Positions 22,511 to 31,962 are shown, numbered from the stretch's first letter. The stretch: 64,000 bases of DNA from Corynebacterium vitaeruminis DSM 20294 (GCF_000550805.1 NZ_CP004353.1:1550001-1614000); one strand, 5' to 3'. Program-made: numbers and translations. Notes: a model not told the origin generated them from the sequence alone.

Positions 22511-23042
22511 TCTGGTACCACCCCCACGCGATGGTGCGCGCGATCGAGTGGAAGTACAGGTTAAAGCCCAAAACGGTACAGGTGGACTCCGGATCAATGT
22601 CCAGCTTGTCGACGTCCACGGCGTGGACCGCAAAAAGATAGCGGTGCGGCCCGTGTCCGGCCGGCGGCTGCGGGCCGTAGAAGGCCTTCATACCGGAGTC
22701 GCCGCGCAGGGTGATGGCGCCGGGGATGCCCGCGTCCTCGGCGGAGCCCGCGCCGGCGGGAAGCTCGGTGACGTCCGCGGGGATGTTGAACACGCCCCAG
22801 TGCCAGAAACCGGAGGCGGTGGGCGCGTCCGGATCGAAGCAGGTCACCGCGATGGACTTGGTGCCCTCGGGCAGCCCGGTCCACTTCAGCTGTGGCGAGA
22901 TGTTGTTCGGCGCGGCGATGTCGTCGGCCAGTCGCTCGCCATCCGCGAAGTCGGTCGACTTTAGCTCAAAGGCGGGCAGATCCTTCAGCGGCGCGTAAGG
23001 ATCCGGCCCCGGGAAACGGCCATCTTCTGCGTAGTTGCTCAT
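22503..23042 (-). CDS. YbhB/YbcL-family (PEBP, Raf-kinase-inhibitor-like) protein
   Basis: A 179-residue soluble protein of the phosphatidylethanolamine-binding family: the core motif FDPDAPTASGFWHWGVFNIPAD in two parts, ligand-pocket GPQPPAGHGPHRY and YLFAVHAVD. It is close in kind to M. tuberculosis Rv2140c, which also lies near pyrD. The role in bacteria is unclear; small-ligand binding is established for the fold. It overlaps the downstream membrane-protein gene by 8 bp. The upstream 236 bp (23043-23278) hold its promoter and that of the tRNA gene on the other strand. Confidence 0.9.
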   Translation of the reverse strand: MSNYAEDGRFPGPDPYAPLKDLPAFELKSTDFADGERLADDIAAPNNISPQLKWTGLPEGTKSIAVTCFDPDAPTASGFWHWGVFNIPADVTELPAGAGSAEDAGIPGAITLRGDSGMKAFYGPQPPAGHGPHRYLFAVHAVDVDKLDIDPESTCTVLGFNLYFHSIARTIAWGWYQND

Positions 23043-23278
23043 AGGCTTTTTCTACCGCATTGTTGTGACGATTACCACTAGACGCGGCCAGAAGTTGCGC
23101 ACATCTCCCCCCGTGACCCCTTTTCGGGCGTGGAAAGGCTCGCTCGCGAAGAGGGAAAATTCCAACGCTGTAATTGCCACCCAAAAAATGGCCATCTACC
23201 AGCAGATTTGCAAAGTTTTTGTTTGCCCCATATAGTTTAGCGAGTGCCCAGCCGAACGGCTCAAAGCACAATCACCCA

Positions 23279-23364
23279 GCCCGGGTGGCGGAATGGCAGA
23301 CGCGCTAGCTTGAGGTGCTAGTGTCCTACTAACGGACGTGGGGGTTCAAGTCCCCCCTCGGGCA
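23279..23364 (+). tRNA. tRNA-Leu (anticodon GAG)
   Basis: An 86-nt class II tRNA. Acceptor stem GCCCGGG/CTCGGGC (one G-U pair), anticodon stem CTAGC/GCTAG closing the loop TTGAGGT with anticodon GAG at 23312-23314, a long variable arm (GTCC..GGAC type) and the T-arm GGGGGTTCAAGTCCCCC. The 3' CCA is not encoded. It reads CUC/CUU leucine codons. Confidence 0.95.
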
Positions 23365-23371
23365 CAAAAAT

Positions 23372-23408
23372 AATCCCGAGTCATCAACAAGATGGCTCGG
23401 GATTTTTG
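23372..23408 (+). terminator. Terminator after tRNA-Leu
   Basis: Stem AATCCCGAG-t-CATC with GATG-g-CTCGGGATT followed by a T run. Confidence 0.85.
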
Positions 23409-23418
23409 CGCATGAGGA

Positions 23419-24852
23419 ATGACTATCGTGACCCCAGCTGGCATCGACCCCGATCGACTTCGAATCGCCCTGAACGTTATTAAGGAGGCTGGTTCACTTC
23501 CCTCCTCGCATCCCGATGCGGTGGCCCTCCATCGCGCGGTTTCCAAGCTGTTTAAGGACGTCAAGCGTAGCCGTCGACAAGCGGCGAAAAGGGCGCGCCA
23601 AGAGGCCGATAAACGGGTCTTGGAGGCGACGGCCACCGCAAACCCCCGCCGCATCGACGATGAGACGGCGGGGCTGCTGATCGCGCCGCTGGGGCAGGAA
23701 CCGGTCGCGCTCGAGGCGGGTGCCGTAGCGACCCCGCACGGGTTCGCGGGCGCGCTGCGGCGCTCGCAGAACTGTTACGTGTGCAAGAAGCCGTACACGC
23801 TGGTCGACAGCTTTCACCACCAGCTGTGCCCGGAGTGCGCCGCTGACAATCGCGCGCGGCGGACGGCGAGGGTCGATCTGACCGGACGGCGGGCACTGCT
23901 TACGGGAGGACGCGCAAAGATCGGCATGTACATCGCGCTCAAGCTGCTGCGCGACGGCTGCGACCTCACGATCACCACCCGCTTCCCCAAGGACGCGGTG
24001 CGCCGATTCGCGGCAGTGGGCGACTCACCTGAGTGGCTGGGGCGCCTCCACGTAGTGGGCATCGACCTGCGCGACCCCGCCCGCGTCGCGGAGCTCGCCG
24101 ACGCGGTCGCGGAACGGCCGCTGGACATCCTCATCAACAACGCGGCGCAGACGGTCAGGCGCAGCGCGGGGGCCTACTCGGGGCTCGTGGCGGCCGAGAC
24201 CGCGCCGCTTGCGGGCATCGAGAACGACGTGCCGCTGCTGGAGCTGGGTAGCCCTCACGAGCGCCATCCGCGGGCGATCTCCTCGGGCGTGCCGAGCCTA
24301 GATGTCGCTCGTCAGGCGCTGACCGCTGGCGGCGAGGTCGACGCCGGCGGCCTCATTCCCGACCTCGTGAGCCACAATTCTTGGGTGGCGAAGGTCGGCG
24401 AGGTGGACCCCGTGGAGATGCTCGAGGTGCAGCTGTGCAACGCCACCGCGCCGTTTATTCTGTTCAACCGCCTGCGCCCAGCGCTGGAGGCCTCGCCCGC
24501 GCGCCGAAAGTACGTGGTCAATGTCTCCGCAATGGAGGGTGTGTTCGGTCGCGGGTACAAGGGGCCCGGACACCCGCACACGAACATGGCCAAGGCGGCG
24601 CTCAACATGCTCACCCGCACGACGGCGACCGAGATGTTCCAGCACGGGGTGCTGGTGACCTCCGTGGATACGGGCTGGATCACGGACGAGCGGCCGCACA
24701 CCACCAAGACCCGGCTGGCGGCCGAAGGTTTTAGGGCGCCACTCGACCTCGTCGACGGTGCGGCGCGGGTCTACGACCCCATCGTGCAGGGTGAGAACGG
24801 AGTTGACCTCTACGGCTGCTTCCTGAAGGACTACCGGCCGCACCCGTGGTGA
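23419..24852 (+). CDS. Zinc-ribbon-containing short-chain dehydrogenase family protein
   Basis: A 477-residue two-part protein. Residues 40-75 are a basic, helical stretch; a CxxC..CxxC zinc ribbon follows (Cys119, Cys122, Cys137, Cys140); then a Rossmann short-chain dehydrogenase domain with the dinucleotide motif TGGRAKIG (162-169), ILINNAAQT and NVSAMEG. At the usual YxxxK site the sequence is TNMAK, so the catalytic Tyr is Thr. An unusual middle segment of about 60 residues interrupts the fold after NNAAQT. Substrate unknown. The GTG at 23428 has better spacing to GAGGA than the ATG at 23419. It follows tRNA-Leu and its terminator. Confidence 0.8.
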   Translation: MTIVTPAGIDPDRLRIALNVIKEAGSLPSSHPDAVALHRAVSKLFKDVKRSRRQAAKRARQEADKRVLEATATANPRRIDDETAGLLIAPLGQEPVALEAGAVATPHGFAGALRRSQNCYVCKKPYTLVDSFHHQLCPECAADNRARRTARVDLTGRRALLTGGRAKIGMYIALKLLRDGCDLTITTRFPKDAVRRFAAVGDSPEWLGRLHVVGIDLRDPARVAELADAVAERPLDILINNAAQTVRRSAGAYSGLVAAETAPLAGIENDVPLLELGSPHERHPRAISSGVPSLDVARQALTAGGEVDAGGLIPDLVSHNSWVAKVGEVDPVEMLEVQLCNATAPFILFNRLRPALEASPARRKYVVNVSAMEGVFGRGYKGPGHPHTNMAKAALNMLTRTTATEMFQHGVLVTSVDTGWITDERPHTTKTRLAAEGFRAPLDLVDGAARVYDPIVQGENGVDLYGCFLKDYRPHPW

Positions 24853-24877
24853 GGCTGGCGAGCGCCCACTCGCAAAG

Positions 24878-24964
24878 AAGCGCTTGTTTGACAGCGGCGC
24901 TGCGCGAAAAGGGCAGGTGGTCAAATCTGAAGCCTGTCAAACAAGCGCTTGTTTGACAGCGGCG
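24878..24964. repeat. 22-bp direct repeats with an embedded 26-bp perfect palindrome
   Basis: AAGCGCTTGTTTGACAGCGG (plus CG) occurs at 24878-24899 and 24943-24964. The second copy is the right half of a perfect palindrome at 24934-24959, CTGTCAAACAAGC and its reverse complement. The form resembles a TetR-type operator rather than a terminator (no loop, no T-tract), yet it lies between two convergent genes. Confidence 0.7.
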
Positions 24965-25023
24965 AGAGCCAGCCGCGCGGATTTTCGGCGGCGCCCCACC
25001 CGAATCCGCGCATCCGCGCAGAA

Positions 25024-25053
25024 AGCCCGCCCAACGGGGTCGCTGGGCGGGCT
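25024..25053 (-). terminator. Terminator after meaB
   Basis: Perfect stem AGCCCGCCCA/TGGGCGGGCT with a 10-nt loop, followed on the minus strand by TTTC; just past the meaB stop. Confidence 0.8.
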
Positions 25054-25075
25054 CGATCGGCGCTTAAGACCTGAC

Positions 25076-26188
25076 CTAGTCCTCGGCCACCTTGTCGAAG
25101 GCCTGCAGGATGCGCTCGGCGCCGAGGGTCGGCGTGATCTGCGCGTGGCGCAGCTGATCCTCGACGAGCTTCTTCACGGCCACCACGTCCGGGTCGCCGT
25201 TGAGCCGCTGCAGGATGGTCTCGTGGACCATCGACCACATCCACTGGACCTGCTGCTCGCGGCGGGTGTGCTCGAAGTCGCCAGACTCGAGCATGGCGGC
25301 GTGGTGCTTCTCCACGATCTCCCAGAACTCGTCGATGCCCTCGTGCTCGACGGCGGACATGGTAATCGTCGGCGGGTGCCAGCCGTCGGTCTCCGCACGC
25401 ACCATGCGCATCGCCGCGGCGAGCTCGCGGGCCGCGCGCTTGGCGTTGCGCAGGTTGGGGCCGTCGGCCTTGTTGATGGCCACGAGGTCGGCCATCTCCA
25501 GCACGCCCTTCTTGATGCCCTGGAGCTGGTCGCCCGCGCCCGCAAGAGCAAGGAAAGTGAAGCAGTCCACCATCTGGGAGACGGCGACCTCGGACTGGCC
25601 CACGCCCACGGTCTCGACGAGAATCACGTCGTAGCCGGCCGCCTCGAAGACCACCATCGACTCGCGGGTCGCCTTGGCCACGCCGCCGAGGGTTCCCGCC
25701 GACGGCGAGGGGCGGATGAAGGCGTTTTCCTCGCGGGCAAGCTTGGACATGCGGGTCTTGTCGCCAAGGATCGAGCCGCGGGTGCGGGTCGAGGACGGGT
25801 CGATCGCGAGGACCGCGACCTTGTGCCCCTCCTTGATCAGCTTCATGCCCAGCGCCTCGATGAAGGTGGACTTGCCCACGCCCGGCACGCCGGTAATACC
25901 CACGCGCAGCGCCTTGCCGGAAAACGGCAGCAACCGCACCAGCAGCTCCTGAGCCAGCACGCGGTGCGCCGGGGCGGTGGACTCGAGCAGCGTGATCGCG
26001 CGCGACATGAGCGTGCGGTTGTGCTCGCGCACGCCGTTGAACAGCTCATCGACGTCGATGCGGCGGCGCGCACGCTTGACCACTTCCGGCGCGACGGCGG
26101 TCACTGCTCCCAGATCGGTACCCGCGGTGGTCATGAGCGAACCCAGGTGGTGTTCGAGATACTCGTTTCCTTGGAAGGAACCGGTCAT
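25076..26188 (-). CDS. meaB: Methylmalonyl-CoA mutase-associated GTPase
   Basis: A 370-residue G3E-type P-loop GTPase that loads and protects the cobalamin cofactor of methylmalonyl-CoA mutase. Walker A GVPGVGKSTFIEALG (about residues 103-117), the DPSSTRTRGSILGDKTRM switch region, ETVGVGQSEVAV and the guanine-specificity motif NKADG are all present. AAAGGAG lies about 8 nt upstream of the ATG at 26186-26188; a longer in-frame start at 26224 is less likely. mutB-mutA lie directly upstream on the same strand, separated by a hairpin, so meaB may have some transcription of its own. Confidence 0.93.
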   Translation of the reverse strand: MTGSFQGNEYLEHHLGSLMTTAGTDLGAVTAVAPEVVKRARRRIDVDELFNGVREHNRTLMSRAITLLESTAPAHRVLAQELLVRLLPFSGKALRVGITGVPGVGKSTFIEALGMKLIKEGHKVAVLAIDPSSTRTRGSILGDKTRMSKLAREENAFIRPSPSAGTLGGVAKATRESMVVFEAAGYDVILVETVGVGQSEVAVSQMVDCFTFLALAGAGDQLQGIKKGVLEMADLVAINKADGPNLRNAKRAARELAAAMRMVRAETDGWHPPTITMSAVEHEGIDEFWEIVEKHHAAMLESGDFEHTRREQQVQWMWSMVHETILQRLNGDPDVVAVKKLVEDQLRHAQITPTLGAERILQAFDKVAED

Positions 26189-26234
26189 GAGCTGGCACTC
26201 CTTTGTGCTTTTCGACGTGCCCACGGCGCCGAGA

Positions 26235-26251
26235 GGCGTCGATAAGCGAAA
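26235..26251 (-). repeat. Dispersed repeat, copy 7 (partial)
   Basis: GGCGTCGATAAGCGAAA in the gap between mutB and meaB; it lacks the GCCGTA half. Confidence 0.55.
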
Positions 26252-26269
26252 TAAAATAGGAAATATGCG

Positions 26270-26303
26270 CGCACCGGCCCGAAGAAACCCTCGGGCCGGT
26301 GCG
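26270..26303 (-). terminator. Hairpin after mutB
   Basis: Stem CGCACCGGCCCGA/TCGGGCCGGTGCG, 13 bp perfect, about 20 bp past the mutB stop. There is no T-tract, so it may only attenuate read-through into meaB or protect mRNA ends. Confidence 0.6.
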
Positions 26304-26324
26304 AAAACTGACTTCTTCTAGCCC

Positions 26325-28529
26325 TTAGGCCTCGACGTCAAGCTCAAGGCCAAGGTTGGCGGCGAGCTTGGTCAGCATGTCGATAGCGGAATCTGCGATG
26401 ACGGTTCCCGGCGGGTAGATGGCCACCGCGCCGTCGTCGTAGAGCTCCTGGAAATCACCCGGCGGGATGACGCCGCCGACGATGATCATGATGTCCTCGC
26501 GGCCGAGCTTCTTCAGCTCCTCGCGCAGGGCTGGCACCAGGGTGAGGTGACCTGCGGCGAGCGAGGACACGCCGACGACGTGGACGTCGGCATCGACAGC
26601 GGCCTGGGCGGCCTCTGCCGGGGTCTGGAACAGCGGTCCGACGTCGACGTCCATGCCGAGGTCGGCGTAGGCGGACGCGACGACCTTCTGGCCGCGGTCG
26701 TGACCGTCCTGGCCCATCTTGGCGATGTAGATGCGCGGGCGGCGGCCTTCCTCGGCCTCGAAAGCGTCGGCCATGGCGATTGCCTTCTCGACGTTGCCCA
26801 CGGTGCCTTCCTTTCCAACCTCGTCCTTGTAGACGCCGGAGAGGGTGCGGATCTCGGCCTCGTGGCGGCCAAAGACCTCCTCGAGGGCGTCGGAGATTTC
26901 ACCGATGGAGCACTTGGCGCGGGCGCAGTCCACAGCCAGCTTCAGCAGGTTGTGGTCGAGGTCGCCCGGCTCCTTGTTCTCCATGCGCGCGGCCTCGGTC
27001 AGGGCGGCAAGCGTGCGCTTGACCTCCTCCGGGTCGCGCTCGGCGCGCAGCTTCTCCAGCTTGGCGATCTGCTCGGCGCGCACCTTGGTGTTGTCGACCT
27101 TGAGGACCTCGATCTGCTCGTCCTCTTCGACGACGTACTTGTTCACGCCGATAAGTGCCTGGCGGCCGGAGTCGATGCGGGCCTGGGTGCGGGCTGCGGA
27201 CTCCTCGATGCGCAGCTTCGGGATGCCCTCGATGGTGGCCTGGGCCATACCACCGGCGGCCTCGACCTCCTCGATGTGCTTGCGGGCGCGCTCGGCGAGC
27301 TGCTCGGTCAGCCACTCGACGTAGTAGGAACCAGCCCACGGGTCGACCGGGCGCACGGTGCCGGACTCCTGCTGCAGCAGCAGCTGAGTGTTACGGGCGA
27401 TGCGCGCGGAGAAGTCGGTCGGCAGGGCCAGCGCCTCGTCGAGGGCGTTGGTGTGCAGCGACTGGGTGTGGCCCTGGGTGGCGCCCATGGCCTCGATCGC
27501 GGTGCGAGCCACGTTGTTGTAGACGTCCTGCGCGGTCAGCGACCAGCCGGAGGTCTGGGAGTGGGTACGCAGGGAGCGCGACTTCGGGTTCTTCGGGCCG
27601 AACTTCGCAACCAGCTCGCTCCACAGGAGGCGGCCGGCGCGCAGCTTCGCGATCTCCATGAAGGTGTTCATGGAAATGCCCCAGAAGAAGGACAGACGCG
27701 GCGCGAACTTGTCCACCTCGAGGCCCACGGACTCGCCAGCACGGATGTACTCGATGCCGTCGGCCAGGGTGTAGGCCAGCTCGAGGTCGGCGGTAGCACC
27801 GGCCTCCTGGATGTGGTAGCCGGAGATCGAGATCGAGTTCCAGCGCGGCATCTTCATGGAGGTGTACTCGAAGATGTTCGCGATGATGCGCATCGACGGC
27901 TTCGGCGGGTAGATGTAGGTGTTGCGGACCATGAACTCCTTCAGAATGTCGTTCTGAATGGTTCCGGCCAGCTGCTCGGGCTTCACGCCCTGCTCCTCGG
28001 CGGTGACGATGTAGAACGCCAGAACCGGGAGGACGGCGCCGTTCATGGTCATCGAGACGGAGACGTTGGCCAGGTCGATGCCGGCGAACAGCTCGCGCAT
28101 GTCGAGGATGGAGTCGATGGCCACGCCCGCCATACCGACGTCGCCGAGCACGCGCTCGTTGTCGGAGTCGTAGCCGCGGTGGGTGGCCAGGTCGAAGGCG
28201 ACCGACAGGCCCTTCTGGCCAGCGGCCAGATTGCGGCGGTAGAAGGCGTTGGACTCAGCGGCGGTGGAGAAGCCAGCGTACTGGCGAATGGTCCACGGCT
28301 GGTTGGTGTACATGGTCGGGTACGGGCCACGCATGAACGGCGGCATACCCGGGAAGGAATCCAGCTGATCCGCAGGAACGGTCTCGTTGCGGTCCTCGCG
28401 GGTGAACACGCGGGGGACGTCGATGCCCTCCGGGGTGTTCCAGACCTGCTCGCGCAGCGCGCTCGCGTCGGCGGCGGCGGAGGACTCGGAGGAGGCGGCG
28501 TAATCAGCGAAATTAGGAATGGTACTCAT
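26325..28529 (-). CDS. mutB: Methylmalonyl-CoA mutase, large (catalytic) subunit
   Basis: Interconverts (R)-methylmalonyl-CoA and succinyl-CoA using adenosylcobalamin. The 734-residue protein has the N-terminal TIM-barrel ([17 protein letters not shown], about 80-100) and a C-terminal B12 domain with the cobalamin-ligand motif DGHDRG followed by [11 protein letters not shown]. Length is typical. It starts 6 bp downstream of mutA, so the subunits are made from one mRNA. meaB follows. This links propionyl-CoA/odd-chain fatty acid metabolism to the TCA cycle or supplies methylmalonyl-CoA. Confidence 0.97.
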   Translation of the reverse strand: MSTIPNFADYAASSESSAAADASALREQVWNTPEGIDVPRVFTREDRNETVPADQLDSFPGMPPFMRGPYPTMYTNQPWTIRQYAGFSTAAESNAFYRRNLAAGQKGLSVAFDLATHRGYDSDNERVLGDVGMAGVAIDSILDMRELFAGIDLANVSVSMTMNGAVLPVLAFYIVTAEEQGVKPEQLAGTIQNDILKEFMVRNTYIYPPKPSMRIIANIFEYTSMKMPRWNSISISGYHIQEAGATADLELAYTLADGIEYIRAGESVGLEVDKFAPRLSFFWGISMNTFMEIAKLRAGRLLWSELVAKFGPKNPKSRSLRTHSQTSGWSLTAQDVYNNVARTAIEAMGATQGHTQSLHTNALDEALALPTDFSARIARNTQLLLQQESGTVRPVDPWAGSYYVEWLTEQLAERARKHIEEVEAAGGMAQATIEGIPKLRIEESAARTQARIDSGRQALIGVNKYVVEEDEQIEVLKVDNTKVRAEQIAKLEKLRAERDPEEVKRTLAALTEAARMENKEPGDLDHNLLKLAVDCARAKCSIGEISDALEEVFGRHEAEIRTLSGVYKDEVGKEGTVGNVEKAIAMADAFEAEEGRRPRIYIAKMGQDGHDRGQKVVASAYADLGMDVDVGPLFQTPAEAAQAAVDADVHVVGVSSLAAGHLTLVPALREELKKLGREDIMIIVGGVIPPGDFQELYDDGAVAIYPPGTVIADSAIDMLTKLAANLGLELDVEA

Positions 28530-28535
28530 GAGTGC

Positions 28536-30347
28536 TTATGCTCCCAACTTCTCAAGCAGGTCGGACAGGGTCTGAGCTGCGTCGATCTTCATGTTGAGGT
28601 AGCCGTCAGCCTCGACGCCGGTGCCCTCGGCACCCGCGAGAAGGACGGTCTCGACGCCGAGCTCGCGCAGCGCGGCCAGCGCCTCGGCGCCGGAGGCTGC
28701 GTACTCCTGGTCGGTGCCGCAGATGACGACGATGGAGGCAGCCTTCGCGGCCTCGGCGAACTCCGGGGTGCCGGGGACGACCTGGCCCGGGTTCAGCGCC
28801 TCGATGCCGCCGGAGGCGAGCAGGTTGGAGGCGAAACCGGTGCGAATGTTGTGCTTGGCCAGCGGGCCGAGCGGGATGAGCGCGATCTGCGGACGGGTGC
28901 CCTTGACCTCGAAGTAGTCGTCGGAGCGGTTGCGCAGGCCCTCGAACTGTGCGGCCCAACGCTTGACGTTGGTCGGCTCGACGCGCAGGTCTTTCGGGAG
29001 CGGCGCCTCGCCCAGGTTCGGGAACTCGTTGATAGCGGTGATCTTGCGCACGCGGTGAGCGATGGCGTCGCGGATCTTCTCGTAGCCAGCCTCGAGCTTC
29101 GAGGTGATCTCGCCGGTTGCGAAGACGGCGGAGAAGCCGCCCTTGGCCTCGACGTCCTGGAAGACCTCCCAGGACTTCTCGATCAGCTGGTTGGTGTACT
29201 GCTCGACGTAGTAGGAGCCGCCGGCCGGGTCGACGACGTGGCCGATGTGGGACTCCTCGAGGAGCAGCAGGTTGGTGTTGCGCGCGATGCGGTGCGCGAA
29301 GGTGCGGGACACACCCGGCAGACCGCCGGGGATAGCCCAGTCGAAGCACAGGACCTCGACGTCGGTGGCGCCGCCGACGCCTGCGGCGAAGGCAGACACG
29401 GTGGAACGCAGCATGTTGACCCAGGCGTCGCGCTGGCTGAACATGGCCGGCGCGGTCAGGGCGTGGATCGGGCAGGAGCCCTTCTCCGGCGCGCCGACGA
29501 TCTCGGCGACGCGGGCCCACAGGGTGCGGGCGGCGCGCAGCTTGGCGATCTGGCCGAACTGGTCGTCGGTGATCGCGTAGCGGAAGGAGAGCTGGTCGAG
29601 CGCCTGCTCGACGGTCAGCCCGGCGTCGGTCAGCCTGCGCAGGTACTCAACGCCCGCGGCCAGGGTGAAGCCGATCTGCTGGGCGTAGGTGCCGCCCTGG
29701 TTGGAGAAGGCCACGCCGTCGACGAGGATGGCGCGGGTGTTCTCGCGGGTGGTGGCCTCCTTGGCCAGCTCGATGGCGGTGTCCAGGTCGCAGGATGCGG
29801 AGCCGTCGACCTGAGAGGTCAGCGGGGACGCGCCCAGCTCAACGCGGGCGGGCGTGGCGCCTTCGGCGTCGACAAGCTTGTACAGCTCTGCCACCTGAGC
29901 CTTGACGTTCTCGCCTGCGTTGAGGCGAACCGGAGCGTACTGGAACAGAACCCCCTTGAGAAGATCCGCCAGCGGGGCGTCGCCGTAGGCGACGATGTCG
30001 GTGGTGCCGTTCTCCAGGGCGGACAGGACCTGGGCGTTGGTGGCGGAGGCACCGAAGGACTCGGTCACGCCCCAGCCGCTGTTGGTAGCGGCGTCCACGC
30101 CCGCGGCGCCGCGGGTGTACGGGAAGCTACCCGGAACCTGCGCCTCAGGAAGTTCGTCCTGGCGGGTGTACAGCGGGTTGACGTCGATCCCGTCGTAGGT
30201 GGTCTTGATTAGTTTGCGCCAAGCGTCAAGCGGGACGTCGGCGACGTCCTTCTTGTGCACTCGCGCGAAGACGCCAGCGACACCCTTGTACCAGGCTTCC
30301 TGTCGCTGGGCGAAGTCTTCAATAAGGGAATTCCGTGCATCACTCAC
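28536..30347 (-). CDS. mutA: Methylmalonyl-CoA mutase, small subunit
   Basis: A 603-residue paralogue of MutB that forms the heterodimer but binds no cobalamin: the DxHxxG motif is absent from its C-terminal domain (GPLAKHNIRTGFASN instead). Conserved barrel segments such as WAIPGGLPGVSRTFAHRIARNTNLLL, split here in thought at residues 370-395, are clear. I chose the GTG at 30345-30347 (VSDARNSLIEDF), preceded by GGGGAG at about 10 nt; a longer in-frame opening reaches 30482 without support. The 220 bp upstream are shared with the divergent membrane-protein gene. Confidence 0.94.
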   Translation of the reverse strand: MSDARNSLIEDFAQRQEAWYKGVAGVFARVHKKDVADVPLDAWRKLIKTTYDGIDVNPLYTRQDELPEAQVPGSFPYTRGAAGVDAATNSGWGVTESFGASATNAQVLSALENGTTDIVAYGDAPLADLLKGVLFQYAPVRLNAGENVKAQVAELYKLVDAEGATPARVELGASPLTSQVDGSASCDLDTAIELAKEATTRENTRAILVDGVAFSNQGGTYAQQIGFTLAAGVEYLRRLTDAGLTVEQALDQLSFRYAITDDQFGQIAKLRAARTLWARVAEIVGAPEKGSCPIHALTAPAMFSQRDAWVNMLRSTVSAFAAGVGGATDVEVLCFDWAIPGGLPGVSRTFAHRIARNTNLLLLEESHIGHVVDPAGGSYYVEQYTNQLIEKSWEVFQDVEAKGGFSAVFATGEITSKLEAGYEKIRDAIAHRVRKITAINEFPNLGEAPLPKDLRVEPTNVKRWAAQFEGLRNRSDDYFEVKGTRPQIALIPLGPLAKHNIRTGFASNLLASGGIEALNPGQVVPGTPEFAEAAKAASIVVICGTDQEYAASGAEALAALRELGVETVLLAGAEGTGVEADGYLNMKIDAAQTLSDLLEKLGA

Positions 30348-30566
30348 GTAAAACCCACTCCCCTCGCATCGGTGGCAAGCCACGAGGGTGAAAGCCCCGA
30401 AGCCCGCCTTTAGAGCTGTCAGTAAAAGTGTGAGACTTGTCCACGACCGCGAGGGTGGCAGACAACTCACAACCGTGTTCAATCCTAGTACGCATCACAG
30501 TCGTTTATTGGTCACCCCGGCAGGTTGTGGTTAATCTTGCACCCCCACCGGCTACCCTATTTTCTT

Positions 30567-31280
30567 GTGAGCACCGCCTATGATTTTCTGTTCGGGCTTT
30601 TCAGGTCCGCGTACACCGCCGTTCGTGGGTGGAGCCCTATTCGGAAATTGGTGGCTTTAGCTGCGGTTTTCCTCGGCGTCTACATGCTTTTCGGCTTTGA
30701 CGTCCCCTCGCTTGCGACGCTGCAGCAGTGGTCCCTGCACTTAGGTCCCTGGTTCCCGTTTCTATTCGGCGGGCTGTACGTGCTCGTGGTCCAGTTCCCC
30801 ATTCCGAGAACGTTTTTCACCTTGAGCTCCGGCGTGCTCTTCGGACCGGCGCTCGGCATCACGGTCGCGCTCGTTTCCACCACGGTCGGCGCCGCGTTGT
30901 CGATCAGCATCGTGCGCGCCTTCTTCGGCGAGTGGATCGCGCAGCGCCTCACGCACCCAGCCGTTGCCCGCATCGATCGGCACCTCAAGCAGCGCGGCTG
31001 GCTCGCCGTCGCCTCGCTGCGCATGATCGCGGCCGTCCCGTTTTCCATCCTCAACTACGTCGCCGCGCTCAGCAGCGTGCCTATCCTCAGCTTCACCGTG
31101 GCCACGCTCGTCGGCTCCGCACCCGGCACCATCGCCACCGTCCTGCTCGGTAACACGCTCACCGGCGACATGGATCCGAAGCTGCTTGCGGTCGCATTGA
31201 GTCTTGCGGTGATCGGCTCCGCGGGGTTGCTTATCGACGCCAAGGTCCCCCTCAAGGGTCAAGACTCAAGCATGGATTAG
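30567..31280 (+). CDS. TVP38/TMEM64 (VTT-domain) family membrane protein
   Basis: About 237 residues with five or six hydrophobic segments. The VTT-domain signature is seen as FPIPRTFFTLSSGVLFGP and the later RMIAAVPFSILNYVAAL; these proteins belong to the DedA/VTT lipid scramblase-like group (family knowledge; this member's substrate unknown). The GTG at 30567 lies 8 nt behind TACCCT, fitting a leaderless start; an in-frame TTG at 30525 would put that promoter inside the gene. A homologue is next to mutA in mycobacteria (Rv1491c). Confidence 0.82.
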   Translation: MSTAYDFLFGLFRSAYTAVRGWSPIRKLVALAAVFLGVYMLFGFDVPSLATLQQWSLHLGPWFPFLFGGLYVLVVQFPIPRTFFTLSSGVLFGPALGITVALVSTTVGAALSISIVRAFFGEWIAQRLTHPAVARIDRHLKQRGWLAVASLRMIAAVPFSILNYVAALSSVPILSFTVATLVGSAPGTIATVLLGNTLTGDMDPKLLAVALSLAVIGSAGLLIDAKVPLKGQDSSMD

Positions 31281-31334
31281 CCATCGTGGGCTAGGCTGGG
31301 TGGAGCTTTACCCATCCGTGAAGGGGCCCAGATC

Positions 31335-31922
31335 ATGTTCGCCATTCATGCCCGGTACCGCGGCCGCGAGCGCCGCCGCGCCGACTTCGTCCGCCAGTCC
31401 GCCCAGGCGCTGTCCACGCTGCCCGACGTCAACGAGTTTTCGGTCGTGGGCGTGGAGGACATCCAGGCCACGGTCGACACCGCCGAGGCGGCTTGCGACA
31501 CGACGATGGCGCTGCTTTCCGCCGGCGACTGGGCCGTCGGCATCGGCGTGCTCGTCGACGACTCCCTGCCCGACCCCGAGCTCGCCGCGACGCAGGCACT
31601 CTCGCTGGCGGCCATGACCCTGGGCACCCACGCCCGCAGCGGGCAGGTCAAGGTCGGCGTCAAGCGCGGCAACCGCAAGGACCAGGCCTGGAGCGCGGAC
31701 GTGCAGGCGGTGTTCACGATGCTGGCCCACATCCTCTCCAAGCGCACCTCCGAGGGGCGGGAGGCGACCTCGCTCGTGCGCTCGGGCATGAATCAAAACG
31801 AGGCGGCGGCAGAGCTGGGGATCTCCAAGCAGGCGATGAGCCAACGCCTGCAGGCGGCCGGGTGGCAGGCAGAGATGGCCGGGTACCGGCTCGCCATCAG
31901 CCTGCTGCAGCGCGCGGCATAG
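31335..31922 (+). CDS. Hypothetical protein with C-terminal helix-turn-helix
   Basis: A 195-residue soluble protein. The C-terminus has a clear helix-turn-helix, NQNEAAAELGISKQAMSQRLQ in its pattern (about residues 155-175), like sigma-region-4 or SatD-type domains. The N-terminal 120 residues look like an alpha/beta domain with no motif I can name. GAAGGGG lies 9 nt before the ATG. It may be a regulator; target unknown. It stands between the VTT protein and a terminator. Confidence 0.65.
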   Translation: MFAIHARYRGRERRRADFVRQSAQALSTLPDVNEFSVVGVEDIQATVDTAEAACDTTMALLSAGDWAVGIGVLVDDSLPDPELAATQALSLAAMTLGTHARSGQVKVGVKRGNRKDQAWSADVQAVFTMLAHILSKRTSEGREATSLVRSGMNQNEAAAELGISKQAMSQRLQAAGWQAEMAGYRLAISLLQRAA

Positions 31923-31924
31923 GA

Positions 31925-31957
31925 AAAGCGCCCGCGTCCATGTGACGCGAGCGCTTT
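31925..31957. terminator. Hairpin between convergent genes
   Basis: AAAGCGC-c-CGCGTC, loop of 5, GACGCG-a-GCGCTTT; separates the HTH gene from the SPFH gene. Confidence 0.75.
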
Positions 31958-31962
31958 GCGCG

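Noticed and set aside
24934..24959. Transcription terminator
   Set aside because: The palindrome has no loop and no T-tract; a separate clear terminator for meaB lies at 25024-25053.
29865..29882. Further dispersed-repeat copy in mutA
   Set aside because: The match (GGCGTCGACAAGCTTG) encodes conserved protein sequence (KLVDAEG) and is best explained by codon use.
26547..30212. 1221-residue open frame antisense to mutA/mutB
   Set aside because: It mirrors the codons of two well-conserved genes in GC-rich DNA, has a low-complexity Gly/Val/Asp/Leu composition and no domain. Similar antisense frames cover aspA, dcu, the metal ATPase, metH, acn and sufB/D.
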